Assembly: GCF_901472495.1 (NCBI RefSeq)
Contig: NZ_LR590469.1
Coordinates: 4,464,001-4,528,000, forward strand
Source of the DNA: Yersinia enterocolitica subsp. enterocolitica
GTDB taxonomy: Bacteria; Pseudomonadota; Gammaproteobacteria; Enterobacterales; Enterobacteriaceae
DNA length: 64,000 bases
Direction: 5' to 3'
In this document: one piece after another, positions 43,212 through 53,303 of the stretch
Position numbering within the stretch: the first letter of the stretch is position 1
Layout: each line of letters starts with the position of its first letter
Notes under the pieces: model-generated
Told to the model about the DNA's origin: nothing
Seen by the model: the letters and a program-made list of their open reading frames with translations, nothing else
The model's database searches: none
Made by a program: the position numbers and the translations under genes

Positions 43212-44495
43212 TTAAGCGACCACGTGTAAGCCAAGCACAGCAAAGATATTCGCCAATATACCGACGACAATGGCCGCAATCGGGCCTGCCGCCAGTTTCA
43301 TAACCGGACGGCCACAAATTTCGTTGAGGATATACAAGCTGACCACCACGAAAATGCCGGTACCGGGCCAGATCTGATTTGCCGCATTAACCCCGCCCAC
43401 TAAAAGTGCAATTTCAAGAATTTGCGTCATGGCGGTACGAATATTATCACCGGACATTTTCAACGACGGGAAGCGGTTCATCGCCTTACCAATTCGACTC
43501 AAACTGGTGATCTCGACCCCCATTGCCCCCGCGCCCAGTATGCCAGCCACCACTGGGTTAGGTGCCAGATAGCCTAAGCCGAGGAACCAGTCACACCAGC
43601 CATTAGTGCCATACACACCGCTTATCATTGCAGTCGTAATAATCAGTGGCATGAAGGCGAGTGCTTGGACAATTGCCACTATGGCCGCAGAGGTAATTTG
43701 CCCTTTTCCGAGTAATGCTGCTGCAATCGGTTCACCCGCAATCCAGTGGTAGTGGGCAGTGATGGTAATCAATGCGGCCATTGGCAACAGATAAATCGCG
43801 TTTTTCCGGATGCGATTAATATTATCATCAAACAGGCTATGTTCTATTTCTTCGCCGTGGCGTTTATCGCGGGAAGCAAAGAACAGCAAGCAAATCATAC
43901 CAAACAGCATTGCAATACCTTCCGGGCTGAGCGCGACTTCATTACCAGCAATGGTTACTGGGTTAATTCGCTCAATCACCACACGGGCCAGGAAGGCAAT
44001 AATGATGGTGATTAACCCGGCTTTCTTACCGAATTGATAACCGACAGCAATGGCAGGGAAGGCCACAAATGCATAAATTATCGGATCACCCACCGAGGCG
44101 AGGGCATCAAGGAAGTTGACCGGTAGATAACTGAAACCTTTAATCAATCCATCCAGCGCAATAGTGATTAAAGCACCATAAACTGTGCCAATTAATACAG
44201 CTAACTTAGTATTATTCAGTGATACCCCAATAATATCTGCGGTTAGCAAAACGATATGAATAACGATAATGCCGGTTGCCAATGTAATCGGCATGGCGAA
44301 ACCAGTAATAAACCCGATGCTGATAGCAAAAGATATGCCCGCCAGCTCTTTCCGGCTCATATTGCCGTTCATGAACTCCGGCATAATAGGCCGCAATCCA
44401 TCGTGATACACCGCGATAGATTTATTGGCGAGAAAGGTGGCGTACCCCCCCATTAGCGAGAAAAGAATAATCTTGACTAAATTAAACGATTCCAT
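43212..44495 (-). CDS. yhfT: YhfT-family membrane protein
   Basis: 427-residue integral membrane protein with about ten or more helices, homologous to E. coli YhfT, of unknown function. GGYATFLANKSIAVYHDGLRP at the start and GAGAMGVEITSLSRIGKAMN are well-conserved features. The layout suggests a transporter for the substrate of the yhf pathway. Last gene of yhfYXWUT, 109 bases after yhfU, and preceded by GGGG. Confidence 0.88.
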   Translation of the reverse strand: MESFNLVKIILFSLMGGYATFLANKSIAVYHDGLRPIMPEFMNGNMSRKELAGISFAISIGFITGFAMPITLATGIIVIHIVLLTADIIGVSLNNTKLAVLIGTVYGALITIALDGLIKGFSYLPVNFLDALASVGDPIIYAFVAFPAIAVGYQFGKKAGLITIIIAFLARVVIERINPVTIAGNEVALSPEGIAMLFGMICLLFFASRDKRHGEEIEHSLFDDNINRIRKNAIYLLPMAALITITAHYHWIAGEPIAAALLGKGQITSAAIVAIVQALAFMPLIITTAMISGVYGTNGWCDWFLGLGYLAPNPVVAGILGAGAMGVEITSLSRIGKAMNRFPSLKMSGDNIRTAMTQILEIALLVGGVNAANQIWPGTGIFVVVSLYILNEICGRPVMKLAAGPIAAIVVGILANIFAVLGLHVVA

Positions 44496-44604
44496 ATCAC
44501 GACCCCATCGGGGCCAATGAGCCCCAGGCTAATTTGTTTATTATTGTTGTCAGTTGTGTCAGTCTTTTTAGAATAAAATGAATGACAGTAATAGATTTGC
44601 AGTA

Positions 44605-44970
44605 TTATTTTTCAGCCAATAAAACGGCACATAAGGCTTTAACAGAATTTTCAACACGGTCATTGGTAAAACCGAATGCTTTTTTCCCCTGATCTATCAA
44701 TTGGCTGATATTGGCTTCTGAGGGTTGGGTCAAAGCATTGGCTATTGTGGCGCACTTATCGCGCCCAATCAGGGCATAAGCCATAGCCAAAGCACCACCG
44801 GCACCGCTTTGGCAAGCTCCTACGTAATAGTCGAAGCTGCCATTTTTGACTTTCATCGCGGCATCCATGTCGGTAAATATGTCAGAGGTGATTTTCCCCG
44901 CACCATATTTAATTAAACAGTCTTGTATTTCGTTTTTATTCAACTGCCCACCAATAGCAATTTTAAACAT
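44605..44970 (-). CDS. yhfU: YhfU, DUF2620 family protein
   Basis: 121-residue soluble protein of the DUF2620 family (YhfU). MFKIAIGGQLNKNEIQDCL begins the fold. The central YYVGACQSGAGGALAMAYALIG is glycine-rich and could bind a nucleotide or cofactor. Function unknown. AAGGGGAAG precedes the ATG. It lies between yhfW and yhfT in the same order as E. coli, except that php is absent. Confidence 0.88.
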   Translation of the reverse strand: MFKIAIGGQLNKNEIQDCLIKYGAGKITSDIFTDMDAAMKVKNGSFDYYVGACQSGAGGALAMAYALIGRDKCATIANALTQPSEANISQLIDQGKKAFGFTNDRVENSVKALCAVLLAEK

Positions 44971-45025
44971 TATGACTTCCCCTTAAGTACCCTGAATATA
45001 TTTTAAATAATCTGAATATATTCCA

Positions 45026-46291
45026 TTATTTGCTGGCTTCAGTAAGTTGTCGCCAGAAAGAGTGACCGTTTTGTGGAGCAATTGCCGCGAAAAACTCACA
45101 GGCTGTCGCGCCAACATCTGACATAGTTTCCCGGATCCCCAGGTGGATGGCTTTCTGCTGTGAATGTTTCATTCCCGGATGATAGACCAGTAATGGAACT
45201 TGCTCGCGAGTGTGCTTGCTGTGGCCGATTGTTGGGTCGTTACCATGATCGGCCATCACGACCAGACAATCACCGGGTGCCATGGCTGCGGTAATTTTTC
45301 CTAACATGTTATCGACTAATTGCAGGCGTTCTGCATAGCGTGCAACATCTTGCCCGTGGCCTGCCAAGTCAGTTTCCTGAATATTGGTACAGATAAAGGC
45401 ACTACCCGCGTGTTGCACTTCTGCTAATGTGATATCCAAAATAACTTGGGAATCAACCAATTGTTGGTAACTTCTCCCCGCCGGATTGGCAACAATATCC
45501 GCGACTTTACCCACCAATACTGTGGGAATATTCACTTTCTCAAGCTGATGAGGCACCTGAACATCGGCATCGACACCATAACCGAGATGAATAACCTGAA
45601 AACCGGTATCGTAAACACCGGATTTTGGACTGTTAATGCCAATATAATGTTGTTGCTTAACTTCAGCTGCACTGATGATTGCCTGGCTATTCATCAGTTG
45701 CCCTCCGTAGGCGATAACGCGGTTTACTTCCACACAACCGCGAACTATCCGACCTATCTTTTCGACCTGCTCAAAATCAATGGCATTTAAATTAGCACAA
45801 ATATTAAATACTTGACCTAAATCTGCCTCAAGATTATCGCCAATTGCGACGCAGTTATTGACCCATAGAAATTGTAAATCACTGCTATCATCAGGCGCAC
45901 TGTGCTTTTCAACCTGATAACCTTGTTGGCGTAATGCATCAGCAACACGTGACCTTACGGTGGAGAACGGCATGCTTAAGGGCGCGCGGGGCAGGGTACC
46001 CATGATTTCTTGATGACCCATAAAGGTATCACCACCTTCATGTTGCAATAGTGCGACACCAAAACTGGCCAGTGGGTTGTCTTGCATCACGCTGTCCTGA
46101 AAATCAGGAGAGCCGATATGCAAGGCGTTGAGTAACCCCAGCTTCTCTAAAGTGGCTAAATGCAATTCCGGGTAAGCTTGTAAAATATGGGCACAAGTAT
46201 TCGCTCCCAGATCCTGTGGACGCACGTCAGAGACATCAGGCATGGCACCCACACCAAAGCTGTCGATGACCAGTATAATAAACTTACTCAT
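45026..46291 (-). CDS. yhfW: YhfW, phosphopentomutase-like metalloenzyme
   Basis: 421-residue member of the alkaline phosphatase superfamily, closest to phosphopentomutase DeoB. The metal-binding start is VIDSFGVGAMPD (Asp about 10). The active-site loop is GGDTFMGHQEIMG, and the C-terminal metal ligands are ADHGNDP and GHSKHTREQVPLL. The reaction is probably a phosphate migration or phosphoryl transfer on a sugar; the exact substrate is unknown. It overlaps yhfX by 4 bases (ATGA). Confidence 0.88.
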   Translation of the reverse strand: MSKFIILVIDSFGVGAMPDVSDVRPQDLGANTCAHILQAYPELHLATLEKLGLLNALHIGSPDFQDSVMQDNPLASFGVALLQHEGGDTFMGHQEIMGTLPRAPLSMPFSTVRSRVADALRQQGYQVEKHSAPDDSSDLQFLWVNNCVAIGDNLEADLGQVFNICANLNAIDFEQVEKIGRIVRGCVEVNRVIAYGGQLMNSQAIISAAEVKQQHYIGINSPKSGVYDTGFQVIHLGYGVDADVQVPHQLEKVNIPTVLVGKVADIVANPAGRSYQQLVDSQVILDITLAEVQHAGSAFICTNIQETDLAGHGQDVARYAERLQLVDNMLGKITAAMAPGDCLVVMADHGNDPTIGHSKHTREQVPLLVYHPGMKHSQQKAIHLGIRETMSDVGATACEFFAAIAPQNGHSFWRQLTEASK

Positions 46292-47463
46292 AACCCCTCC
46301 TGTCCTGTGGACGTTGGAATGGTATTACCCTGACTATCAAAAATTCCGAGCAATGTGGGTTGACCGGATTGGATACCTGCGACCAAGACCACATCACTGC
46401 GGGTAACGAAAATTTGTGTACGAAAGCACATCACCACCGGGCTGCCGATGGCGAATGGCTCGGTAAGACCCAGTGTATAATCAATGCTGTCATTGGCTGG
46501 ACTCACTACTTTGGCGGCATGCCACTGTTGGTCATACACCAGCGCATTGCTTAAATGGCCGCGCCGATAGTATCCGCCACCATAGCAATAACTTTTGCCT
46601 TGATGGCAATGGGAAACTTCAGTCAGATACAGCATGGCGACATGCTCGGGCTGATTACCTGGTTGGTTAGAGGGCATGGTTCCGGTTAAAGAGTGACCCG
46701 GTTCGGCGTGCGTTACTCCCCATTTAGCCAATTGCGGCAAGCTTTCAACCCCGGTGGCGGAAGGGCCATTAACCTGCTCAACCTGTATGCCCTGTTGCTC
46801 AAGAATACTTTTTGCTTCAATCAATGTGCTGAGATTTGGGCTAGGCAGTGTCTTGCCTTTTTCATTATCAAAAAGCATGCAAGGGAAATGCGTGACACCC
46901 ACCAAACGGATGCCTGGTATTGTTTTTATTTCACGGATAACGGTGGGTAATTCATCCAGAGAGAACCCCGCTTCCTGGCCGGGATAAACCAGGTCGCCGT
47001 GATGACAAACCTTTAATAACAGGGCTTGTTCTTTATTTTGACGCACGGCTGCAGCAGCAATTTCGCGTGCTTTGTCAATACTGTAAACAGTAATGACCTC
47101 GGGTTGGCGGGATACAACTTCATCCACCATTGCGCTGGGAATTTGAACTAAATGGCCGACGTGGGCGACCGGCAAGTTATATTGATAGAGTTGACGTGCT
47201 TCTTTGAAATCTACCGCGACGATACCTTGGTAGCCACATTCCAGCAGGATCTTGCACAGTAGTGGATTGCGGCCAAACTGCTTACTCATCAGATAAAGAG
47301 TAATGCCATAACGTGTTGCTGTTTCCAGCAGCAAACGTGCATTCTGTTTGACCTGATCAACGTCAATAACATAGCTGTCAGGTCTAACCACCCCTTGTTT
47401 CCAGAGTAAAAGAGCGACTTCTATCAGCGCTGGATTTTGTTTTTGTAATGCTTTCAGTAGCAT
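46288..47463 (-). CDS. yhfX: YhfX, PLP-dependent alanine-racemase-like protein
   Basis: 391-residue protein with an alanine racemase N-terminal barrel. The PLP lysine is probably Lys61 (YLMSKQFGRNP), and VTHFPCMLF lies further on. THAEPGHSLTGTMP resembles the C-terminal active-site region. The substrate is unknown; an amino acid or amino sugar phosphate is plausible given its partner YhfW. Coupled to yhfW by ATGA. Confidence 0.88.
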   Translation of the reverse strand: MLLKALQKQNPALIEVALLLWKQGVVRPDSYVIDVDQVKQNARLLLETATRYGITLYLMSKQFGRNPLLCKILLECGYQGIVAVDFKEARQLYQYNLPVAHVGHLVQIPSAMVDEVVSRQPEVITVYSIDKAREIAAAAVRQNKEQALLLKVCHHGDLVYPGQEAGFSLDELPTVIREIKTIPGIRLVGVTHFPCMLFDNEKGKTLPSPNLSTLIEAKSILEQQGIQVEQVNGPSATGVESLPQLAKWGVTHAEPGHSLTGTMPSNQPGNQPEHVAMLYLTEVSHCHQGKSYCYGGGYYRRGHLSNALVYDQQWHAAKVVSPANDSIDYTLGLTEPFAIGSPVVMCFRTQIFVTRSDVVLVAGIQSGQPTLLGIFDSQGNTIPTSTGQEGL

Positions 47464-47528
47464 ATTAGATCCCTATATAACGCTATCTTATTTTCATTTT
47501 TTTGAATATTTAATGAACGCTAAAATAT

Positions 47529-47891
47529 TTAGCACGCCGTCTGCTGCGCAAGGTGCAGGCCATATAGATTTGCTAATAAATATCCTACTTCGTAATCGGG
47601 CACTTGAAAGGTAAACAGTGAGAGTAGGTCGTTATTAATTTCCCTGATATTGGCAAAAACGGCTGTGGTTTCGATCTCTTTTAATATTTCATCATCGATA
47701 GCCGGAATAACTTGCCCCTGACTCGCTCGCATCAGCGCATTTGCCATATGAGTGATCAGCATTTCTCCCTGGGAATGGCGAATAGATAGTTGCCAGTGTT
47801 GTTCCAAACGAGTGAGAACATTCAGCATCCCGAAGTAGACAGTAGAATCAATAACCTGCGCGTCATATAAAATTTTTAATCTCGTTTCCAT
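47529..47891 (-). CDS. yhfY: YhfY, PRD-domain protein
   Basis: 120 residues forming one PTS-regulation domain (PRD), without an attached DNA-binding domain. METRLKILYDAQVIDS at the start and GYLLANLYGLHLAQQ at the end match E. coli YhfY. It presumably regulates the cluster in concert with YhfZ-type factors, but yhfZ is not seen here. An in-frame start 30 codons upstream is possible but lacks a ribosome site. First gene of the yhfYXWUT unit. Confidence 0.85.
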   Translation of the reverse strand: METRLKILYDAQVIDSTVYFGMLNVLTRLEQHWQLSIRHSQGEMLITHMANALMRASQGQVIPAIDDEILKEIETTAVFANIREINNDLLSLFTFQVPDYEVGYLLANLYGLHLAQQTAC

Positions 47892-48077
47892 TTCTTTATC
47901 TTCATTTTTATGAATATTTGTATCATAGTAATTTATTGTACGGCTGCAAATGCTCAAATCGTTATTTGGTATATTGATCACAATATAATCATTCGCACGA
48001 AATTGGCTGCTTCAGTGTGGCGATAGCGCCCTGTTTTCTGCTGAGGCGATGCTGCAGAGATTGATGGGAGATAACGA

Positions 48078-48101
48078 AAAAGGCCGCATTGGCGGCCTTT
48101 T
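48078..48101. terminator. Terminator of acrAB
   Basis: Perfect 10-base stem AAAAGGCCGC (48078-48087) and GCGGCCTTTT (48092-48101) with a tetraloop. On the minus strand a further T extends the tract. It lies 30 bases past the acrB stop. Confidence 0.92.
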
Positions 48102-48131
48102 AAATATGACATCATGGGTTACCAGTCAGGT

Positions 48132-51100
48132 TTACTTCACCTTATGGTCAACAGCATGTGCATGTTCTACATCTTCATTTTTCCGGCTGAAGCGGCGGCG
48201 AACCACCACGAAGAATACCGGAACAAAGAAGATAGCCAGTACGGTAGCGGTTATCATACCGCCCATAACACCTGTACCAACCGCATTTTGTGCACCAGAA
48301 CCTGCACCGCTACTGATTACCAATGGTAGAACCCCAAGGATAAAGGCCAGTGAGGTCATCAAGATTGGGCGCAGACGCATACGTACCGCTTCCAATGTTG
48401 ATTCCACCAAGCCTTTGCCTTCTTTATCCATCAAGTCCTTAGCGAACTCAACAATCAAGATGGCGTTCTTGGCCGATAGCCCGATAGTGGTCAACAAGCC
48501 TACCTGGAAGTAAACGTCGTTATTCAGGCCACGCAGAGAGGCTGCCAATAACGCACCGACCACACCCAGCGGTACCACTAACATAACGGAGAATGGAATC
48601 GACCAGCTTTCATATAACGCTGCCAGACACAAGAACACCACAATCAGTGAAATGGCGTACAGCGCCGGAGCTTGGTTACCGGACAGACGTTCCTGATAGG
48701 ACATACCCGTCCAGTCATAGCCGATGCCGCTTGGTAACTTAGACGCCAATTCTTGCATCAGATCCATCGCCTCACCGGTACTTTTACCCGGTGCAGCCTG
48801 ACCCAGAATTTCCATGGATGGCAAGCCGTTATAACGTTCGAGTCGCGGTGAGCCATATTCCCATTTGGCGCTGGAGAAGGTGGCAAATGACACCATCTGA
48901 CCGGCATTGTTACGGACATACCACTTATCAATATCACTCGGCAACATACGGAATGGCGCATCAGCCTGCACGTAAACTTTCTTCACACGACCGCGGTCGA
49001 TAAAGTCATTTACATAGCTGCCGCCCATTGCTGAACCCAGGGTGGTATTGATATCAGAAATAGCCACACCCAGAGCTTGTGCTTTTTCCTGATCCACTTC
49101 GACTTTGAACTGCGGCGTATCTTCCAGACCGTTAGGACGCATACCTACCAACATATCCGGGTGTTGCGCCGCCATGCCGAGCAGTTGGTTACGTGCTTCG
49201 GTTAACTTTTGGTGTCCTACGTCACCCTGGTCAATTAACTGGAAGTCAAAGCCGGTAGCTGTACCCAGTTCCACAATTGCTGGCAAGTTAAAGGCAAACA
49301 CCAAACCGTCTTTAATTTGCGAGAAAGCAGCAGAAGCACGGGCAACAATCGCTGGAACTTTGTTTTGCTCGCCAGGGCGTTCATCCCAGTTTTTCAAACT
49401 CACGAATGCCAAACCGGTATTTTGACCCTGACCACTGAAACCGAAGCCGTTAACGGTAAATACTGAGTTAACAACATCTTTTTCTTTGTCGAGATAATAA
49501 TCAGTAACCTGATCCAGCACTTTTTGCGTACGTTCTTGGGTCGCACCTGCTGGCATTTGCACCATAGTCAGGAACACGCCTTGGTCTTCTTCCGGCAAGA
49601 ATGATGTCGGTAAGCGCAGGAACAGCACACCCATACCAATCACGATGGCCAGATAGATAACCAAATAACGCCCGGTACTGCGCAGGATGTTGCCAACACT
49701 GTCGGTATAGTGGTGGGTACTTTTCTCGAACATGCGGTTAAACCAACCGAAGAAGCCGGTTTTCGGGCCATGTTCGCCTTTGGCGATCGGTTTTAACATG
49801 GTGGCGCACAGTGCTGGCGTCAGTATTAATGCCACCAGAACAGAGAGCACCATGGCCGAAACGATAGTGATAGAGAACTGACGATAAATCGCCCCGGTTG
49901 CACCACCGAAGAAGGCCATCGGGATAAATACCGCTGACAGCACCATCGCGATCCCCACCAATGCGCCCTGGATTTGCTCCATGGATTTCTTGGTGGCTTC
50001 TTTCGGTGGTAGCCCTTCCTCTTGCATCACACGTTCGACGTTTTCTACCACGACGATGGCGTCATCCACCAATAGCCCTATCGCCAACACCATCCCGAAC
50101 ATCGTTAGGGTGTTTATCGAATAGCCAAAGGCCGAGAGAATGGCGAAAGTCCCCAGTAATACTACCGGAACGGCAATCGTTGGAATCAACGTCGCCCGGA
50201 AGTTTTGCAAGAACAGGTACATTACCAGGAACACCAGGATAATGGCTTCTACCAGTGTTTTAACCACTTCGTTGATGGAGATTTTAACGAACGGCGTGGT
50301 GTCATACGGGTAAACCACTTTCAACCCTGCCGGGAAGAACGGCTGTAATTTTGCCAATTCGGCTTTTACTGCCGCAGAGGTGTTCAGGGCGTTAGCCCCT
50401 GTTGCCAACTTAATACCTATACCCGCTGCTGGCTTACCATTATAACGGGCAATAATGTTGTAGTTTTCAGCACCTAGTTGAACGATAGCCACATCTTTCA
50501 AGCGAACCTGTGAACCATCGGTGTTGACCTTCAGCATGATTTGGCTGAATTCTTCCGCATTGGTCAGACGGGTCTGAGCAATAATGGAGGAGTTCAGTTC
50601 TTGCCCTGGAACTGGCGGTGTACCACCTAATTGGCCGGCGGCAACCTGGTTGTTCTGCACTTTAATGGCGTTAATAACATCAACCGGCGTCAAGCCGTAG
50701 TTATTTAGTTTGTGCGGATCCATCCAAATACGCATCGCGTATTGGGAACCAAATAACTGAACATCCCCCACACCTGCGGTACGGCTGATCGGGTCTTTAA
50801 CGTTAGAACCTACATAGTCGGCGATATCTTCCTGTTTCATGGTGCCGTCTTCAGAAATAAAGCCGGCAACCATCAGGAAACTACTACTGGACTTTTCAAC
50901 GCTCACACCTTGCTGCTGCACTTCTTGCGGCAGTAAAGGCATGGCTAATTGCAGTTTGTTCTGCACCTGAACCTGAGCAATATCGGGGTCAGTGCCTGAG
51001 TTAAAGGTCAACGTCAACTGCACGTTACCGGAGGAGTCACTGCTGGAAGACATATACAGCAAGTTATCGATACCGTTCATGTTCTGTTCGATAACCTGCG

Positions 51101-51284
51101 TAACTGTATTCTGCACCGTGGTCGCATCGGCGCCAGGGTAGTTGGCGGAGATTGAAATTGCCGGTGGCGCAATGGTCGGATATTGCGCTACAGGTAACTT
51201 CATTATCGCCAGGCTACCGGCCAACATAATTATGATGGCGATAACCCAGGCGAAAATAGGGCGATCAATAAAGAACTTAGCCAT
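48132..51284 (-). CDS. acrB: Multidrug efflux RND pump AcrB
   Basis: Inner-membrane trimeric RND transporter of 1050 residues that uses the proton gradient to export drugs and bile salts through AcrA and TolC. The twelve-helix pattern with two large periplasmic loops is complete. The proton-relay Asp pair is in GLLVDDAIVVVENVER (about 407-408), and the Lys of helix 10 is in LSAKNAILIVEF. AAGGAG precedes the ATG, 16 bases after acrA. A terminator follows. Confidence 0.97.
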   Translation of the reverse strand: MAKFFIDRPIFAWVIAIIIMLAGSLAIMKLPVAQYPTIAPPAISISANYPGADATTVQNTVTQVIEQNMNGIDNLLYMSSSSDSSGNVQLTLTFNSGTDPDIAQVQVQNKLQLAMPLLPQEVQQQGVSVEKSSSSFLMVAGFISEDGTMKQEDIADYVGSNVKDPISRTAGVGDVQLFGSQYAMRIWMDPHKLNNYGLTPVDVINAIKVQNNQVAAGQLGGTPPVPGQELNSSIIAQTRLTNAEEFSQIMLKVNTDGSQVRLKDVAIVQLGAENYNIIARYNGKPAAGIGIKLATGANALNTSAAVKAELAKLQPFFPAGLKVVYPYDTTPFVKISINEVVKTLVEAIILVFLVMYLFLQNFRATLIPTIAVPVVLLGTFAILSAFGYSINTLTMFGMVLAIGLLVDDAIVVVENVERVMQEEGLPPKEATKKSMEQIQGALVGIAMVLSAVFIPMAFFGGATGAIYRQFSITIVSAMVLSVLVALILTPALCATMLKPIAKGEHGPKTGFFGWFNRMFEKSTHHYTDSVGNILRSTGRYLVIYLAIVIGMGVLFLRLPTSFLPEEDQGVFLTMVQMPAGATQERTQKVLDQVTDYYLDKEKDVVNSVFTVNGFGFSGQGQNTGLAFVSLKNWDERPGEQNKVPAIVARASAAFSQIKDGLVFAFNLPAIVELGTATGFDFQLIDQGDVGHQKLTEARNQLLGMAAQHPDMLVGMRPNGLEDTPQFKVEVDQEKAQALGVAISDINTTLGSAMGGSYVNDFIDRGRVKKVYVQADAPFRMLPSDIDKWYVRNNAGQMVSFATFSSAKWEYGSPRLERYNGLPSMEILGQAAPGKSTGEAMDLMQELASKLPSGIGYDWTGMSYQERLSGNQAPALYAISLIVVFLCLAALYESWSIPFSVMLVVPLGVVGALLAASLRGLNNDVYFQVGLLTTIGLSAKNAILIVEFAKDLMDKEGKGLVESTLEAVRMRLRPILMTSLAFILGVLPLVISSGAGSGAQNAVGTGVMGGMITATVLAIFFVPVFFVVVRRRFSRKNEDVEHAHAVDHKVK

Positions 51285-51300
51285 GAATTACCGGCTCCTT

Positions 51301-52488
51301 TTAAGACTTCTTCGCTGTGTCAGCCGGGGCTGCTTTTTGTTCTGTCTCAGTAACTTCCTGCACTTTCACCTGCACGCCCGGTCTGATTTTCTGCAAGCCG
51401 GAAACGATCAGACGGTCGCCTGCTTTCAAGCCTTCAGTTACCAACCATTTATTGCCGATAGCCTGATTAGCGACCAGTGTGCGTAACTCAACTTTGTCAT
51501 CAGCACCAACAACCATTGCCGTTGCTTCACCGCGTGGGTTGCGCGTCACACCTTGTTGAGGCACTAACAGTGCATCAGGGCGGACACCTTCATCCAGACG
51601 GGCGCGGACAAACATCCCTGGTAATAACGCTTCATTCGGGTTAGGGATGATAGCGCGGATAGTGATGGATCCTGTGGTTTCATCTACGGTCACACCAGAG
51701 AACTCCAAGGTACCGGTTTCGGCATACTCAGAGCCGTTTTCCAGTAACAAGCGAACTTTGGCTTTACCGTTTTCCTGTTTCAGAGTGCCATCAGCCAGCT
51801 CTTTTTTCAGGCGCAGGAACTCATCACTTGACTGAGTTACATCAACATACATCGGGTCAAGTTGCTGAACTGTTGTCAAAGCAGTTGCCTGACCACTGGT
51901 CACCAATGCACCTTCAGTCACTGAAGATTTACCGGTACGGCCACTGATTGGCGAGGTCACCTGAGTATAGGCCAGGTTAATGCGGGCACTTTCTACTGCC
52001 GCTTTTGCCGCAACTACTGCTGCATTAGCTTGCATAGAATTAGATACCGCCTGGTCATACTCTTGCTTACTGATGTAGTTGGTACCCAGCAATGGTTTAT
52101 AGCGATTAACTGTCAGACGAGCGATTTCAGCCGCAGCTTGTGCCTTAGCTAAGTCACCTTTGGCGCTGTCATAAGCAGCCTGATAAGTGGCTGGGTCAAT
52201 TTGATAAAGGGATGTTCCGGCGGTGACATCACTGCCTTCAACGTAGTTACGTTTAAGAATAATACCGCTAACTTGCGGACGAACTTCTGCAACACGAAAT
52301 GCGGACGTGCGGCCAGGCAATTCGGTTGTGATATTCAGTGGTGCTGCTTTTAATGTCACAATGCCGACTTCAGGTGCCTGTTGAGCATGGGCTTGCGCCG
52401 CATCTTTGTCATTACATCCTATAAGTACTAAGCTGCCTGAAAGTACCAGAATTGCAGCCAGAGGCATTACCCCTCTGTTTTTGCTCAT
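51301..52488 (-). CDS. acrA: Multidrug efflux periplasmic adaptor lipoprotein AcrA
   Basis: Membrane-fusion protein of 395 residues linking AcrB and TolC. The signal peptide ends in lipobox LIGC (Cys25), giving inner-membrane lipid anchorage. The lipoyl, alpha-hairpin and beta-barrel domains follow in order (VRPQVSGIILKRNYVEG; coiled-coil region rich in Ala with NYISKQEYDQAV). First gene of acrAB, with a palindromic AcrR operator upstream. Confidence 0.96.
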   Translation of the reverse strand: MSKNRGVMPLAAILVLSGSLVLIGCNDKDAAQAHAQQAPEVGIVTLKAAPLNITTELPGRTSAFRVAEVRPQVSGIILKRNYVEGSDVTAGTSLYQIDPATYQAAYDSAKGDLAKAQAAAEIARLTVNRYKPLLGTNYISKQEYDQAVSNSMQANAAVVAAKAAVESARINLAYTQVTSPISGRTGKSSVTEGALVTSGQATALTTVQQLDPMYVDVTQSSDEFLRLKKELADGTLKQENGKAKVRLLLENGSEYAETGTLEFSGVTVDETTGSITIRAIIPNPNEALLPGMFVRARLDEGVRPDALLVPQQGVTRNPRGEATAMVVGADDKVELRTLVANQAIGNKWLVTEGLKAGDRLIVSGLQKIRPGVQVKVQEVTETEQKAAPADTAKKS

Positions 52489-52580
52489 AGATAAACCTCA
52501 AGTGTCCGATTTTTAATTTAATTCAATGGATCACAAGCTTTAAAACCCATTGCTGCGTAAATTATATGTGCGTGCTATGG

Positions 52581-52604
52581 TACATACATTCGTGAATGTA
52601 TGTA
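52581..52604. promoter_or_regulatory. AcrR operator between acrA and acrR
   Basis: Perfect 10-base arms TACATACATT (52581-52590) and AATGTATGTA (52595-52604) around four bases. The arms equal the known E. coli AcrR box. It serves the divergent acrAB and acrR promoters. Confidence 0.93.
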
Positions 52605-52632
52605 AATCGCACCCCCTCGAAAAAACAACGCT

Positions 52633-53289
52633 ATGGCACGAAAAACCAAACAGCAAGCCGAAGAGACCCGGCAACAAATTTTAGATGCCGCAGTGCGGGA
52701 ATTTTCTGCGCACGGCGTTTCAGGCACTTCACTTACTGATATTGCTGTCGCCGCAGGTGTCACCCGAGGCGCAATTTACTGGCACTTCAAGAATAAGGTA
52801 GACCTATTTAACGAAGTCTGGGAGTTATCAGAGTCTAAAGTTGATCTGCTCGAATTAGAGTATCAGGCAAAATATCCTGATAATCCACTCCGTATTCTGC
52901 GTGAAATACTCATTTATGTGCTTGTTTCTACGCGAGAGGATTGCCGGCGACGCGCTTTGATGGAAATTGTGTTCCATAAATGCGAATTTGTCGGAGAGAT
53001 GACCTCTTTCCACGATGCACGTAAAGTCCTTGATTTAGCTAGTTATGAGCGAATTGAATCGGTTTTGCAAGGCTGTATTGATGCTAATCAGCTGCCCGTC
53101 AATCTTGATACCCGCCGTGCTGCGATTATTATGAGAGCCTATATTACAGGTTTGATGGAAAACTGGCTTTTTATGCCAGAAAGTTTTGATATAAAACAAG
53201 AGGCACCGGTATTAATTGATGCCTATCTGGATATGTTAGCCCACAGTCTCTCATTGCAAAAAGAGATAAATAGCAAGGTATCGGATTAA
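52633..53289 (+). CDS. acrR: AcrR, TetR-family repressor of acrAB
   Basis: 218-residue TetR-type repressor. The N-terminal helix-turn-helix TSLTDIAVAAGVTRGAIYWHFKNK is almost identical to that of E. coli AcrR. The C-terminal ligand pocket is more variable. The ATG gives MARKTKQQAEETRQQILDAA. Divergent from acrA across its operator. The downstream ychN starts 14 bases after the stop and may be co-transcribed. Confidence 0.95.
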   Translation: MARKTKQQAEETRQQILDAAVREFSAHGVSGTSLTDIAVAAGVTRGAIYWHFKNKVDLFNEVWELSESKVDLLELEYQAKYPDNPLRILREILIYVLVSTREDCRRRALMEIVFHKCEFVGEMTSFHDARKVLDLASYERIESVLQGCIDANQLPVNLDTRRAAIIMRAYITGLMENWLFMPESFDIKQEAPVLIDAYLDMLAHSLSLQKEINSKVSD

Positions 53290-53303
53290 CTGGAAAAATT
53301 TAT

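Noticed and set aside
47892..47981. 30-codon N-terminal extension of yhfY
   Set aside because: No ribosome site, and the family protein begins at METRL.
48049..48513. 154-residue plus-strand frame opposite the acrB 3' end
   Set aside because: Crosses the acrAB terminator and mirrors acrB codons.
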